A stretch of DNA of 64,000 nt from Salinicola corii (GTDB lineage: Bacteria; Pseudomonadota; Gammaproteobacteria; Pseudomonadales; Halomonadaceae): the NCBI RefSeq assembly GCF_008298015.1, contig NZ_VTPX01000014.1:1-64000 (forward strand), read 5' to 3'. A model generated the notes under the pieces. It was not told the origin of the DNA, did no database searches, and worked only from the letters and a program-made list of their open reading frames with translations. The position numbers and the translations under genes were made by a program. Below, one piece after another: positions 27,515-38,040 of the stretch. Positions within the stretch are counted from its first letter, which is position 1. The number at the start of each line of letters is the position of its first letter.

Positions 27515-28810
27515 ATGACGGGACCGACGACCATGACCCGCTTGTCATCCACGCTGCCTTCCCTGCTGGAAGGCACCGATATACTGGCGCCGACGCACGA
27601 TCCCGCCGAGTGCGAGCCCACTCAGGCCGAGAGCCGCCAGATTCTGCTCGACCGCCTGGCCCGCACCCGGGCAGAGCTGAAAAAACGCGATATCGTCGCC
27701 GCCGTGCTGTTCGACCCGACCCATGTGCGCTACGCCACCGGCGCCCGCAATATGCAGGTCTACTCGGCGCGCAACCCGGCGCGGTACGCCTTCGTGCCGG
27801 CCGAGGGCCCGGTGGTGATGTTCGAATTCTCCGGCTGCAGTCACTTGACCGAAGGGCTGCCCGGCATCGACGAGACACGCCCGGCGACGGCGATCTCCTA
27901 TTACTTCTGTGAAGATAACCTGCAGCAGACCACCCAAGCCTGGGCGGACGAAATCGGCGAATTGGTGCGCCAGTGCGGCGGCCAAAAAGGCGACAAGGTG
28001 GCCATCGAAAGCGCCACCTCGCACGCCGCCTTCGCGCTGGTCGAACGCGGCTGGCAGATCTGCGATGCTCAGATTCCGCTGGAGCGGGCACGCGCCATCA
28101 AGGTGCCCAATGAAATCAAGATGGTACGCAGCTCGCTGCGTGCGGTGGAGGACGGAGTCCGCAAGCTGGAAGCGGCGATTCGCCCCGGCGCCACGGAGAA
28201 CGAGGTCTGGTCGCAGCTGCACCAGCACATCATCGCCACCGACGCGGACTACGTCGAAACCCGGCTGATGAACTCCGGGCCGCGCACCAACCCCTGGTTT
28301 CAGGAGTGCTCCAATAGAGCAATGCAGGCCGGCGAGCTGGTCGCGCTGGATACCGACGTGGTCGGCCGCTATGGCTACTATGCCGACTTTTCGCGCACCT
28401 TCCTGTGCGGCAATGGCAAGGCGACGTCCACCCAGCGCGAGCTCTATCGCATGGCCTTCGACCAGGTGCGCCGTAACATGGCCCTGATCGCACCGGGCAT
28501 GTCGTTCAAGGAGTACGCCGAGAAGGCCTGGCAGATCCCCCAGCCCTACAAGGCGCGTCGCTATTTTGCGCTGGCGCATGGCGTCGGCATGACCGGCGAA
28601 TATCCGTATATCGTTCACCGCGAGGACATCGACGACAAGGGCTACGACGGCATCATGCAGCCGGGCATGACGCTCTGCGTGGAGAGCTACATCGGCCACG
28701 AAGACGGTGGCGAAGGCGTCAAGCTCGAGGAGCAGCTTTACATTCGCGACGACGGTCAGGTCGAATTGCTTTCCGACTATCATCTCGATGCGCGATTGCT
28801 GGCCGAGTGA
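27515..28810 (+). CDS. DddP-like M24 (pita-bread fold) metalloprotein
   Basis: 431 aa (an ATG at 27533 is also possible). Two-domain creatinase/aminopeptidase-P fold with all six metal ligands: Asp279, Asp281, Asp291, His355, Glu390, Glu405. The blocks YATGARNMQVYSARNPARY and NSGPRTNPWFQECSN are diagnostic of the DMSP-lyase DddP branch rather than of prolidases. Recalled ligand numbers of Ruegeria DddP (295, 297, 307, 371, 406, 421) are all exactly 16 higher, implying a gap-free alignment there. But the position of DddP's catalytic Asp377 is Gly361 here (HGVGMTGE). So the metal site is intact and the DMSP base is missing; the reaction is probably different. Confidence 0.85.
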   Translation: MTGPTTMTRLSSTLPSLLEGTDILAPTHDPAECEPTQAESRQILLDRLARTRAELKKRDIVAAVLFDPTHVRYATGARNMQVYSARNPARYAFVPAEGPVVMFEFSGCSHLTEGLPGIDETRPATAISYYFCEDNLQQTTQAWADEIGELVRQCGGQKGDKVAIESATSHAAFALVERGWQICDAQIPLERARAIKVPNEIKMVRSSLRAVEDGVRKLEAAIRPGATENEVWSQLHQHIIATDADYVETRLMNSGPRTNPWFQECSNRAMQAGELVALDTDVVGRYGYYADFSRTFLCGNGKATSTQRELYRMAFDQVRRNMALIAPGMSFKEYAEKAWQIPQPYKARRYFALAHGVGMTGEYPYIVHREDIDDKGYDGIMQPGMTLCVESYIGHEDGGEGVKLEEQLYIRDDGQVELLSDYHLDARLLAE

Positions 28811-28866
28811 CACGCCAGCCAACGCCGCCGGAGAACCGCTTCGTCCATTCGTCACAAGGGGCCCTC

Positions 28867-29859
28867 ATGAGCCAGACGCTGATTCCGCATATTGACCTGA
28901 CGCCGCTGCTCGCCGGCGACCCGGCGCGCGACGAGACACGCCAGGCCATCGTCGATGCCGCCTGCGACTCCGGCTTCATGACCGTGGGCATCGCCCCGTC
29001 GCAACTAGGGCTCGCCGCTGACATTCACGCCCGCTTGCTGCGTTTCTTCGAACTCGATGCGACGCACAAGCAGCAGCTGGCGCGGCACAAGTTCGAGCCA
29101 GCCAACCGCAATGTCTATCGCGGCTACTTTCCGCCCCAGAACGAGGACCCAACCTGGAAGGAAGGCATCGACCTCGGCCCGGACGTTGCTCACCCCGAGC
29201 GAGCGGATACCCAGAGCGGCGACCCACTGCGCGAACCCACGCCGCAGCCGCCGGAATCCGAACTATCGGGTTGGTCGGCGGATGTCGCCACCTACTATGA
29301 AGCCATGGAATCGCTCGGCGGCGTGATCGCCGGGGCGCTGGCCGAAGGCCTCGGTATGCCGCGCGAGACACTCACGCGGCCCTTCGCCCACGGCAACTCG
29401 ACGCTGCGCCTGATCCATTATCCCGAGCGTCCGGCCGAGACGCTGGACGCCATGCCGGCCGTCGACGGCAGCGGCGATACGCGGCGCTGGCTGGTCGGTG
29501 TACCGCACTGCGACAACGGCTTCATCACGCTGCTGTGGCAGGACCAGGTCGGCGGCCTGCAAGTGCGCACCCCAAGCGGTGACTGGGAAGAAGTGCCGCC
29601 CCGTGAAAACGCCCTGGTGCTCAACTTCGGCCGCCTGCTGTCGGACTGGTCCGGCGGACGCATTCAAGCCACGGAGCATCGCATCGTCGGCGGCACCCGC
29701 TCGCGGCACTCGATCCCGTTCTTCTTCGAACCCGCGGTGGATGCCCATATCGACACGGCCGGCGACGGCGGCTATGTCTACGGCGACCGACTGTGGGAGC
29801 GGATGCAGGCCTTCGTCGAGTTCCAGGGGGTGGAACGAGTGCCTCGTACTGAAGTTTGA
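28867..29859 (+). CDS. Isopenicillin N synthase-like Fe(II)/2-oxoglutarate dioxygenase
   Basis: 330 aa from ATG 28867, with AAGGGG upstream. N-terminal DIOX_N-type segment (IPHIDLTPLL, then the region around RFFELD) and C-terminal oxygenase core with PHCDNGFITLL (His214, Asp216), TEHRIV (His271) and RHS (Arg280, Ser282), the classic HxD...H and RxS sets. A different subfamily from the oxygenase at 26549, so the cassette has two non-homologous-looking oxygenases around the M24 protein. 56 bp after the M24 stop; substrate unknown. Confidence 0.85.
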   Translation: MSQTLIPHIDLTPLLAGDPARDETRQAIVDAACDSGFMTVGIAPSQLGLAADIHARLLRFFELDATHKQQLARHKFEPANRNVYRGYFPPQNEDPTWKEGIDLGPDVAHPERADTQSGDPLREPTPQPPESELSGWSADVATYYEAMESLGGVIAGALAEGLGMPRETLTRPFAHGNSTLRLIHYPERPAETLDAMPAVDGSGDTRRWLVGVPHCDNGFITLLWQDQVGGLQVRTPSGDWEEVPPRENALVLNFGRLLSDWSGGRIQATEHRIVGGTRSRHSIPFFFEPAVDAHIDTAGDGGYVYGDRLWERMQAFVEFQGVERVPRTEV

Positions 29860-29968
29860 GGACCTGCAGTATGCCAATGCTCATATCCGAAGCTGAAAAC
29901 TCTCGCGATGTGAGCGATACTCATAACGATTTTTTCTTGAATGATACAATAAATAAAGGGTGTATATT

Positions 29969-30844
29969 ATGAGAAAGATTTTTTTCCCGTTAGCCACCAC
30001 GGTCTTCACTGTGGTGTCCATCTCACCGATTCAATCCTTAGCGCAGGAAAAAACACTGACCATCGGTACCAACAACTGGGCGGAAAACGTTGCCGTCGCC
30101 AATCTGTGGAAGCTGGTGCTGGACGATCACGGCTACGACGTCGAGTTGTCGGCCGTCGGCAAGAGCGCGCTTTACGCGGGGATGGCCGCCAATGATATCG
30201 ATCTGTCGCTGGAAATATGGCTGCCGCATACCGACAAGGAATATCTCGCACCCTACAAGGACACGCTCGAGGTCCATGATGCCTGGTACGACAAGACCGG
30301 ACTGGGTCTGGTAGTGCCGAGTTACGTCGATATCGACACTATTCCGGAGCTCGCCGAGCAAGCCGAAGTGTTCGAATATCAGGGCAGCCCGACGATCCTG
30401 GGTATCGATCCGGGGTCCGCTATTGCCGGCATGACCGACGACGCGATCGAAACCTACGATCTGCCGCTGGATCAGGTGAATAGTTCCGAACCGGCGATGA
30501 TGTCCGCGCTTGACAGTGCCTACAAGAGTGAAGAGCCGATCGTGGTGACGCTGTGGAATCCGCACTGGGCGTTTGCCGACTATGATCTCAAGTATCTCGA
30601 GGATCCCGAGAATATCTACGGTGATGGCGACACCATCTACTGGTTCTCGCGCCAGGGCTTTTCCGCGGATGATCCGTGGCTCACCGCCGTACTCGATGCC
30701 TGGCACATGAGTGACCAAAGCCTCGGCACGCTGATGTCGGAGATCGAATCTCAAGGCGATCCGGTGGCTGGCGCACGGACCTGGCTCGAGGAAAACCGGG
30801 GCCAGGTCGACGAATGGCTGGCCGCTGGCGAAGAGGCTGGCTGA
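29969..30844 (+). CDS. Glycine betaine/proline-type ABC binding protein (OpuAC domain)
   Basis: 291 aa. ATG 29969 has AAAGGG eight bases upstream. Signal peptide with a cut near SLA-QEKT. OpuAC fold: IGTNNWAENVAVANLWKLVL, LSLEIWLPHT, LGIDPGSAIAGM, and the aromatic-rich WNPHWAF and IYWFSRQGF likely forming the cation-pi cage for quaternary ammonium or sulfonium ligands. No permease or ATPase gene accompanies it; it must borrow a transporter elsewhere. The region before it is AT-rich with a possible -10 TACAAT at 29945-29950, so it may have its own promoter. Confidence 0.88.
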   Translation: MRKIFFPLATTVFTVVSISPIQSLAQEKTLTIGTNNWAENVAVANLWKLVLDDHGYDVELSAVGKSALYAGMAANDIDLSLEIWLPHTDKEYLAPYKDTLEVHDAWYDKTGLGLVVPSYVDIDTIPELAEQAEVFEYQGSPTILGIDPGSAIAGMTDDAIETYDLPLDQVNSSEPAMMSALDSAYKSEEPIVVTLWNPHWAFADYDLKYLEDPENIYGDGDTIYWFSRQGFSADDPWLTAVLDAWHMSDQSLGTLMSEIESQGDPVAGARTWLEENRGQVDEWLAAGEEAG

Positions 30845-30870
30845 ACTTGCGGCATTGGCGGGTATCTTGA

Positions 30871-30900
30871 CTCGCGAGGCTGCGTGACAAGCCTCGCGAG
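30871..30900. terminator. Bidirectional terminator
   Basis: CTCGCGAGGCT (30871-30881) pairs perfectly with AGCCTCGCGAG (30890-30900), loop 8 nt. It sits between the convergent binding-protein gene (stop 30844) and porin gene (stop 30972). No long T-run on either side. Confidence 0.7.
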
Positions 30901-30971
30901 GTACAGAGCGCTCCCGGTGCTGGAGAATGGGTATCCACTCACCGCTCTCTGAGCCAATAGCGGACGCGTCT

Positions 30972-32498
<1,527 letters not shown>

Positions 32499-32529
32499 TT
32501 ATTGGTTTTCGGGCATGAGTGCTCCCCGG

Positions 32530-32555
32530 GAGGGGAGAGCCGATGCTCTCCCCTC
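32530..32555 (-). terminator. Intercistronic stem-loop before the porin gene
   Basis: GAGGGGAGAGC (32530-32540) and GCTCTCCCCTC (32545-32555) pair perfectly around CGAT: an 11-bp stem with a tetraloop. It lies 35 bp after the stop of the 819-aa gene and 65 bp before the porin start. Without a T-run it may set porin expression or mRNA stability instead of ending transcription. Confidence 0.65.
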
Positions 32556-32589
32556 CCTCGAGAAGCGGACTTCATGGGGGGGATCCGGG

Positions 32590-35049
32590 CTAGTCGGCGA
32601 GCAGTTCGCGCTGCCCCGCCAGGGTGAAAGCGTCGGGATCGATGAGGCGCCCTTCGGCCTCCACCCGCCCGTCGTCATGGAACAGCACGCGGCCATACTC
32701 CGGGTCCTCGACGACCCAGGCTTGCTGCTCGCGCACGAGGGGGAGTTGATAACGCGCGAGGAACGCTTCCGCCGAGAAGCCGCGTCCCAGCCGCACGACC
32801 CACCAGCTGCGCTGCCCGGGAACGCGCAGCTCGTGGTGGGCCGAAGCGCCGCACTTCATCAGCTTCGGGGCTTCGCTGGTGGTCAGCGCCAGCACGCCGA
32901 GCCCTGAGCGGGCGGCGGCGCCACGCTCGTTGAGCCGCCACTCGTCGAACGCCGGGGTGGGGAACCAGCAGTGGGTGAAATCCGGCTGGCTATCGTGGCC
33001 TTCGAACACCACGATGGCCAGGCTGCGGTACTGCTGGACGCGGGGAATGCTGGCCGAGCCACCCCAGAACGAGGGTCGACCGAACCCCGCCTGTACCCGC
33101 TCACCAGGATGATTGATCCAGATCTGGGCGTGCGGGTCAGTGCCGATACGCGCGTGAATCAGCGTCTCCTGATAGCCCCACTCGAACCAGCGGTAGCGGG
33201 CGGTGCTGCCCATGGCAGTGTCGCGGGTCTTGTAGTGGTAGAGCCGGGCAAAGCCGTTCTCGCCCTGCTGATAGGCCCACTCCTGGCCCTCGTCATCCTG
33301 CCAGCACGCCTGCTGGCCCAGTGACTCCGGCAGCGTCAGGCCATGATCGCGCAGGCACAGCGCCAGTTGTGCCAGGCAGTGGACATGGGCGCCGAAGCTG
33401 CCGGTGCGCCACAGCAGACGCGCCAGCCCGGTCAGTTCCAGGGTGTCGGCGACACACAGTGAGTGCTGGTAGCTGCGCCCCTGGGCGCCGGTGAGAACGC
33501 CCTGATGCGCCGAGTTGGCGACGATCGTGGCCAGCCGCTCGATGGCCCGCGCCGCCCGCTGGCGCAGATCGTCGTCGGGGCCGAGGGCGAAAATCGCGGT
33601 GAACCCCTTGAGGTCGATCGGGAAGTAGGGCGCTGAGTTGAACTCGGCCATCTCCGCCTTCTCGAAATGGTCGAACCACGCCATCAGCCGTTGGCGCCCC
33701 GTCTCGCGCTGCTCGGCGCCGGTGCGCCCCGAGCGCCGGAAGCGCGCTTGCGGGTGCAGATGGCCGGCCAGGTAGCAGGCGGTGTGGAAGAGCAGGGCGT
33801 GGTTCTCGGAGAAGTACCACTGCACGTCGTTGCCCGGTTCGTCCATCCAGTAGCGGTAGTCGAGGATGGCGGCATCGATGCGTGCCACCAGTGCCGGCGC
33901 CAGCCGGTGCCCGTGTTGGGTTCGCGCCCACAGCAGCGGTACCAGCGAGAAATCGGCGCAGTCGTAACACTGCTCGATGGCCGGCAGCTCCGCCTCGATG
34001 ATCCTTTCGGCGGTGGCGCGCATCGCCTCGCTGCCCTCGTCAAGGCAGGCCAGGGCGCGTTCGGTATCCGACTCGGCGTTGGCGGCGATCCAGGCCAGCG
34101 TCTCGTCGATGCGGTCGTGCAGCTCCGCGGCGGGCGCGCCCAGCGCGGTACGCCGGGTGATCTCCGCCCCCAGTCGCAGGTCGGTGACAAAGCCATCGTG
34201 GTCGAACGTGATATCGAAATAGCGGTAGTCGGCGGGCAGTTCACGAGACTCGCAGAGAGATGCCCGCTGCGCCCCGGCGGGGAGTTCGAGCTGATATCGC
34301 TGGAGGCCGTGGGACATGAAGTGCCCGGCGACCTCCACCCTGGCCGTCACGGACCGTGTGAACGGCTGGGGGCAGACCAGTTCGATCGCCTCGCCGTCGT
34401 AGACGGCGCGATCGAGGTGCATGGCCTCCAGGGCGCGCTCGACCTCGCGCACCGTCTCGGGGTCGGCCGTGAAGGGGTAGCCGACCTGGGCATCGGGGCC
34501 GTCGAGCCAGACCAGCGAGAGGCGAATCACCGCGTCGCGTTCGCACAGATCCTCGAACTGGAAGACGATGTCGTTATCGCCGGCCTGCAATTCGGCCTCG
34601 AACTCGGTCTCGTCCATGGCGTTGCGGGTCGCCGGCGACAGCCAGCCGGCGCTGTCGCCATTGACGTAAATGCGTGCCGCGCCGCAGATTCCCGCGCGCA
34701 GCCGCGCCTTGCCCGCTTGTTCGGCCCGTATGGCGGTCCGCGCCCAGCCGCGGATGCGGGTGGGGCGGAACCAGAATCCCGACAGGTCCAGCCACGGTGA
34801 GCCCATGGGCAGCACGTTGCGGGCCGCGCGCCAGTCTGGCAGCGGCTGCGGCTCGAGCGGTCGATCGCGACGTTCGGCGATATAGGCGGTACGGCAGGGG
34901 TAGGTGTGCGGAATCCAGTTCTTCTCCTTGGTCAGGAAGAAGGTGGAATCCATCTCGCCCTCCATGGTGGTGTCGGCCACGTCGTAGGCCGCCTCCACCA
35001 GCGGCAGTACCTGCCAGTAGGTCAACGGTTCACCAACTCGCAGGTTCAT
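32590..35049 (-). CDS. Uncharacterised 819-aa alpha/alpha-toroid-like protein of the uronate operon
   Basis: 819 aa from ATG 35049, which overlaps the kduI stop by one base (TGATG), so translation is coupled. The first ~300 residues look like beta-rich jelly-roll domains (LSGFWFRPTRIRGWARTAIR, AARIYVNGDSAG). The middle (~400-700) is helical with WYFSENHALLFHTACYLAG, EFNSAPYFPIDL and GRSYQHSL blocks, recalling heparinase-like alpha/alpha toroids. The C-terminus is beta-rich. No secretion signal is seen, so it is cytosolic unless the start is wrong. I do not recognise a named family. The setting with KduI, KduD and TRAP genes suggests a glycosidase or lyase acting on imported uronic-acid oligosaccharides. 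Confidence 0.72.
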   Translation of the reverse strand: MNLRVGEPLTYWQVLPLVEAAYDVADTTMEGEMDSTFFLTKEKNWIPHTYPCRTAYIAERRDRPLEPQPLPDWRAARNVLPMGSPWLDLSGFWFRPTRIRGWARTAIRAEQAGKARLRAGICGAARIYVNGDSAGWLSPATRNAMDETEFEAELQAGDNDIVFQFEDLCERDAVIRLSLVWLDGPDAQVGYPFTADPETVREVERALEAMHLDRAVYDGEAIELVCPQPFTRSVTARVEVAGHFMSHGLQRYQLELPAGAQRASLCESRELPADYRYFDITFDHDGFVTDLRLGAEITRRTALGAPAAELHDRIDETLAWIAANAESDTERALACLDEGSEAMRATAERIIEAELPAIEQCYDCADFSLVPLLWARTQHGHRLAPALVARIDAAILDYRYWMDEPGNDVQWYFSENHALLFHTACYLAGHLHPQARFRRSGRTGAEQRETGRQRLMAWFDHFEKAEMAEFNSAPYFPIDLKGFTAIFALGPDDDLRQRAARAIERLATIVANSAHQGVLTGAQGRSYQHSLCVADTLELTGLARLLWRTGSFGAHVHCLAQLALCLRDHGLTLPESLGQQACWQDDEGQEWAYQQGENGFARLYHYKTRDTAMGSTARYRWFEWGYQETLIHARIGTDPHAQIWINHPGERVQAGFGRPSFWGGSASIPRVQQYRSLAIVVFEGHDSQPDFTHCWFPTPAFDEWRLNERGAAARSGLGVLALTTSEAPKLMKCGASAHHELRVPGQRSWWVVRLGRGFSAEAFLARYQLPLVREQQAWVVEDPEYGRVLFHDDGRVEAEGRLIDPDAFTLAGQRELLAD

Positions 35050-35885
35050 CAGCGCAGGCTCTCGATGGCAACGGGATCGACGTCTTCGTAGGCCTGGTTT
35101 TCCCCGGTCATGCCCCAGACGAAGGCGTAGGGGCCGGTGCCGGCGCCCATGTGGATCGACCAGGCCGGCGACAGCACCACGTCGCCATTGGCCACCACCA
35201 GGTGGCGAGTGTTGTCGGGGCGCCCCATGAAGTGCATGACGCGATCCTCGGCGGCCAGATCGAAGTAGCAGTAGGCCTCCATGCGGCGCTCGTGCAGGTG
35301 CGGCGGCATGGTGTTCCACAGCGAACCGGGGGCCGGGTCGGTGATCCCCATCAGCAGCAGGCACGAGGGCGCCACCTTGGGGTGCACGTACATCGCCAGC
35401 GAGCGCACGTTGCTTCTGGCCGCGTCGCCCATGGTGATGACCTTCGCTTCCGATTTGGGAATCAGGCGATGGGGGATGTCCGCGCCGGCGGGCACCGAGT
35501 TCATGTAGAAGCGGGCCGGTGCGTCGGCCTCGTCGCTGCCCAGGGTGATCTCCTTCGCCCCGCGACCGACGTAGAGCACATCGCGGTTGGCCAGCGCATG
35601 GCGCTCCCCGTCGATCTCGATCCAGCCCGGCTGGCCCAGGTTGGCAATGCCCATCTCGCGCGCATCGAAAAAGAACGGCGTACCCACCTCGCTGCCGTCG
35701 CCGAAGGTCAGCGGAGACTGAAGAGGCACGGCGCCGCCGACGATCATCCGGTCCAGATGGGTATAGGTGAAGGCGATCTCACCGGGGGTGAAAAGCCCCT
35801 CGACCATGAAGGTGTCACGTAGTGCGGTGGTATCCATGGCGTCGATCTGGTTGGGGCCGGCGCCGTAGCGTGTGGTCATGCTCAT
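35049..35885 (-). CDS. kduI: 5-keto-4-deoxyuronate isomerase
   Basis: 278 aa, exactly the usual size. ATG 35885 has GGGAG seven bases upstream. Cupin fold with the zinc site visible: MPPHLHERRMEAY (two His and Glu) and a later His in SPAWSIHMGAGT. Converts 5-keto-4-deoxyuronate, produced from unsaturated uronic acids, to 3-deoxy-D-glycero-2,5-hexodiulosonate. KduD, encoded next upstream, performs the following step. Confidence 0.96.
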   Translation of the reverse strand: MSMTTRYGAGPNQIDAMDTTALRDTFMVEGLFTPGEIAFTYTHLDRMIVGGAVPLQSPLTFGDGSEVGTPFFFDAREMGIANLGQPGWIEIDGERHALANRDVLYVGRGAKEITLGSDEADAPARFYMNSVPAGADIPHRLIPKSEAKVITMGDAARSNVRSLAMYVHPKVAPSCLLLMGITDPAPGSLWNTMPPHLHERRMEAYCYFDLAAEDRVMHFMGRPDNTRHLVVANGDVVLSPAWSIHMGAGTGPYAFVWGMTGENQAYEDVDPVAIESLR

Positions 35886-35919
35886 GGTGTTGCTCCCTGA
35901 GGGATGGAAGAGAAAGGAC

Positions 35920-36660
35920 TCAGCGCGCCAGCCAGCCGCCGTCCACGTTCAATACGGTGCCGTGGATGTAGTCGGCGGCCGGCGACGCCAGAAAGACGGC
36001 GCTGTCGGCGATATCGCGGGGCTCGCCCCAGCGGCCGGCGGGAATACGCGCGAGGATCGTCTCCGAGCGCTCGGGGTCGTTGCGCAGCGCTTCGGTGTTG
36101 TTGGTGGCGATATAGCCCGGCGCGACAGCGTTGACGTTGATGCCGGAGGCCGCCCACTCGTTGGCGAGCAGCTTGGTCAGCCCCGCCACGCCGTGCTTGG
36201 AGGCGGTATAGGAGGCCACGCGAATACCGCCCTGGAAACTGAGAAGGGACGCGATATTGACGATCTTGCCCGTGGCCCCACGCGCCAGCAGCGCTTTGGC
36301 GAACGCCTGGGAGGTGAAGAAGAGCGCCTTGAGATTGACGTCGATCACGTCGTCCCAGTCCGCTTCGGTGAAGTCGACGGCGTCGGCGCGGCGAATCATG
36401 CCGGCGTTGTTGACCAGCACGTCGATACGGCGGGACTGAAAAAGATCCCTCGCCGCCATGGGGTCGGCGAAGTCGATGGTCATGACTTCGGCGGTGCCAC
36501 CCTTCGCCGTGATGGTGTCCACGGTCTCCTGCGTCGAACGACGCCCGGCGCAGATGACGCTGGCACCCGCCTCGGCGATGGCGATGGCGATGGCGCGGCC
36601 GATGCCGGTGTTGGCACCGGTCACCAGCGCCACGCGTCCCGTGAGTGAAAATCGTGACAT
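35920..36660 (-). CDS. kduD: 2-keto-3-deoxy-D-gluconate dehydrogenase
   Basis: 246 aa short-chain dehydrogenase. NAD-binding TGANTGIGRAIA, NNAGMIRRADA, catalytic Ser in NIASLLSF, and YTASKHG with Tyr and Lys; ends HGTVLNVDGGWLAR. GAGGAG precedes the ATG. Reduces the KduI product to 2-keto-3-deoxygluconate. Lies 34 bp upstream of kduI. Confidence 0.95.
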   Translation of the reverse strand: MSRFSLTGRVALVTGANTGIGRAIAIAIAEAGASVICAGRRSTQETVDTITAKGGTAEVMTIDFADPMAARDLFQSRRIDVLVNNAGMIRRADAVDFTEADWDDVIDVNLKALFFTSQAFAKALLARGATGKIVNIASLLSFQGGIRVASYTASKHGVAGLTKLLANEWAASGINVNAVAPGYIATNNTEALRNDPERSETILARIPAGRWGEPRDIADSAVFLASPAADYIHGTVLNVDGGWLAR

Positions 36661-36716
36661 GGGAACTCCTCTGATTCGTCAGTCTTTCCAATTGATCGGG
36701 CTGTCGTTCCCGCGGA

Positions 36717-38039
36717 TTACATCAGCCCGAAGAGGCGCGGCAGCCCCAGCGACAGCCAAGGGATGTAGGTGACCATCAGCAGGGCGATCACCAGCGCAAA
36801 AAAGAACGGCAGAATCGGTTTCACGACCTGGTCGATACGCAGTCCGGCGATCGAGCAGCCGACGAACAGCACGCTGCCGACCGGTGGTGTCATCGAGCCG
36901 ACGCCCAGATTGAAGATCAGCATGATGCCGAACTGCACCGGATCCATGCCCATCTGCTGGGCGATGGGCAGAAAGATGGGCGTGAAGATGAGCACGGCGG
37001 GGGTCAGATCGATGAAAAAGCCGATGACCAGAAGACACAGGTTCATGATCAGAAAGACCACGATCAGGTTGTCGAACTGCAGAATCGTATCGGCAATCAT
37101 GTCGGGGATGCCCGCGATCGTCATGACGTAGGACATGACCCCCGAAGAGGCGATGAGAAACAGGATGGAGGCTGTCAGGATCGCCGAGCGGCAGAAGATC
37201 CGCAGGTATTCCCGGGGCGTGGTCATGCGGTAGGCCAGCGAGAGGATCAACGCGTAGAGCACTGCGACCGCCGCCGCCTCGGTCGCGGTGAAGACGCCGA
37301 TGACGATACCGCCGATGATCACCACGATCATTCCCAGTGCCGGCAAGGCGCGAAGAACGATCTGCAGCGCCTCGCCAGGCGTGCTGCGAACGCTGCTCCG
37401 GTAACCGCGCTTCCTGGCGATGATGCCCGCCACGATCATGACGGTCAGGCCCATCAGCATGCCCGGGATATAGCCGGCAATGAACAGTGCCGAGATCGAG
37501 GTCCCACCGGAGACCAGCGAAAACAGAATCAGTGGACCGCTGGGGGGAATCAGAATGCCGGTGGGAGCGGAGGCGATATTGACGGCGGCGGCGTAGTCGG
37601 GCGCGTAGCCCTCCTTGCGCTGCAGTGGCCCCATGGTGCCGCCCACCGCCGCTGCGGCGGCGATCGACGAGCCGGAAATCGCGCCAAAGAGCATGTTAGC
37701 GATCACGTTGGTATGGGCCAGGGAGCCCGGCAGCCGCCCGCCTACCAGACGGGCCAGATCGATCAGGCGAATGGCGATACCGCCCTTGTTCATGATGTCG
37801 CCGGCCAGAATGAAGAAAGGAATGGCCAGCAGCGTGAAGCTGTCCAGCCCGGAAAACATCTTCTGCGTCGAGATGAAAAGCGCAGTTTCCGGAGGCAGAT
37901 AGGCGATACCCACCAGCAGCGAGGAGGAGACGATCGCCACCGCTATCGGCGAGCCCATGAAAAGCAGCAGGAAGAAGATACCGAACAGGACGAACGCGGC
38001 GTTGAGCGGATCCGCCATGAAGTTCATGTAGGCAATCAT
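36717..38039 (-). CDS. dctM: TRAP transporter large permease subunit (DctM)
   Basis: 440 aa from ATG 38039, which begins one base after the dctQ stop (TGACATG), so coupled. About 12 membrane segments, with the DctM motifs MGSPIAVAI, GDIMNKGGIAIRLI, GAISGSSIAAAAAVG and APTGILIPPSGPLI. Forms the Na+-driven channel with DctQ and takes substrate from the binding protein encoded at 39865. Confidence 0.94.
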   Translation of the reverse strand: MIAYMNFMADPLNAAFVLFGIFFLLLFMGSPIAVAIVSSSLLVGIAYLPPETALFISTQKMFSGLDSFTLLAIPFFILAGDIMNKGGIAIRLIDLARLVGGRLPGSLAHTNVIANMLFGAISGSSIAAAAAVGGTMGPLQRKEGYAPDYAAAVNIASAPTGILIPPSGPLILFSLVSGGTSISALFIAGYIPGMLMGLTVMIVAGIIARKRGYRSSVRSTPGEALQIVLRALPALGMIVVIIGGIVIGVFTATEAAAVAVLYALILSLAYRMTTPREYLRIFCRSAILTASILFLIASSGVMSYVMTIAGIPDMIADTILQFDNLIVVFLIMNLCLLVIGFFIDLTPAVLIFTPIFLPIAQQMGMDPVQFGIMLIFNLGVGSMTPPVGSVLFVGCSIAGLRIDQVVKPILPFFFALVIALLMVTYIPWLSLGLPRLFGLM

Positions 38040-38040
38040 G

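Noticed and set aside
27515-28810. Ectoine hydrolase DoeA/EutD as identity of the M24 gene
   Set aside because: The DddP-type blocks and ligand spacing fit better, and no doeB, doeC, doeD or doeX genes are adjacent.
27545-28855. 436-codon minus-strand frame opposite the M24 gene
   Set aside because: Shadow frame; the plus-strand protein has full active-site motifs.
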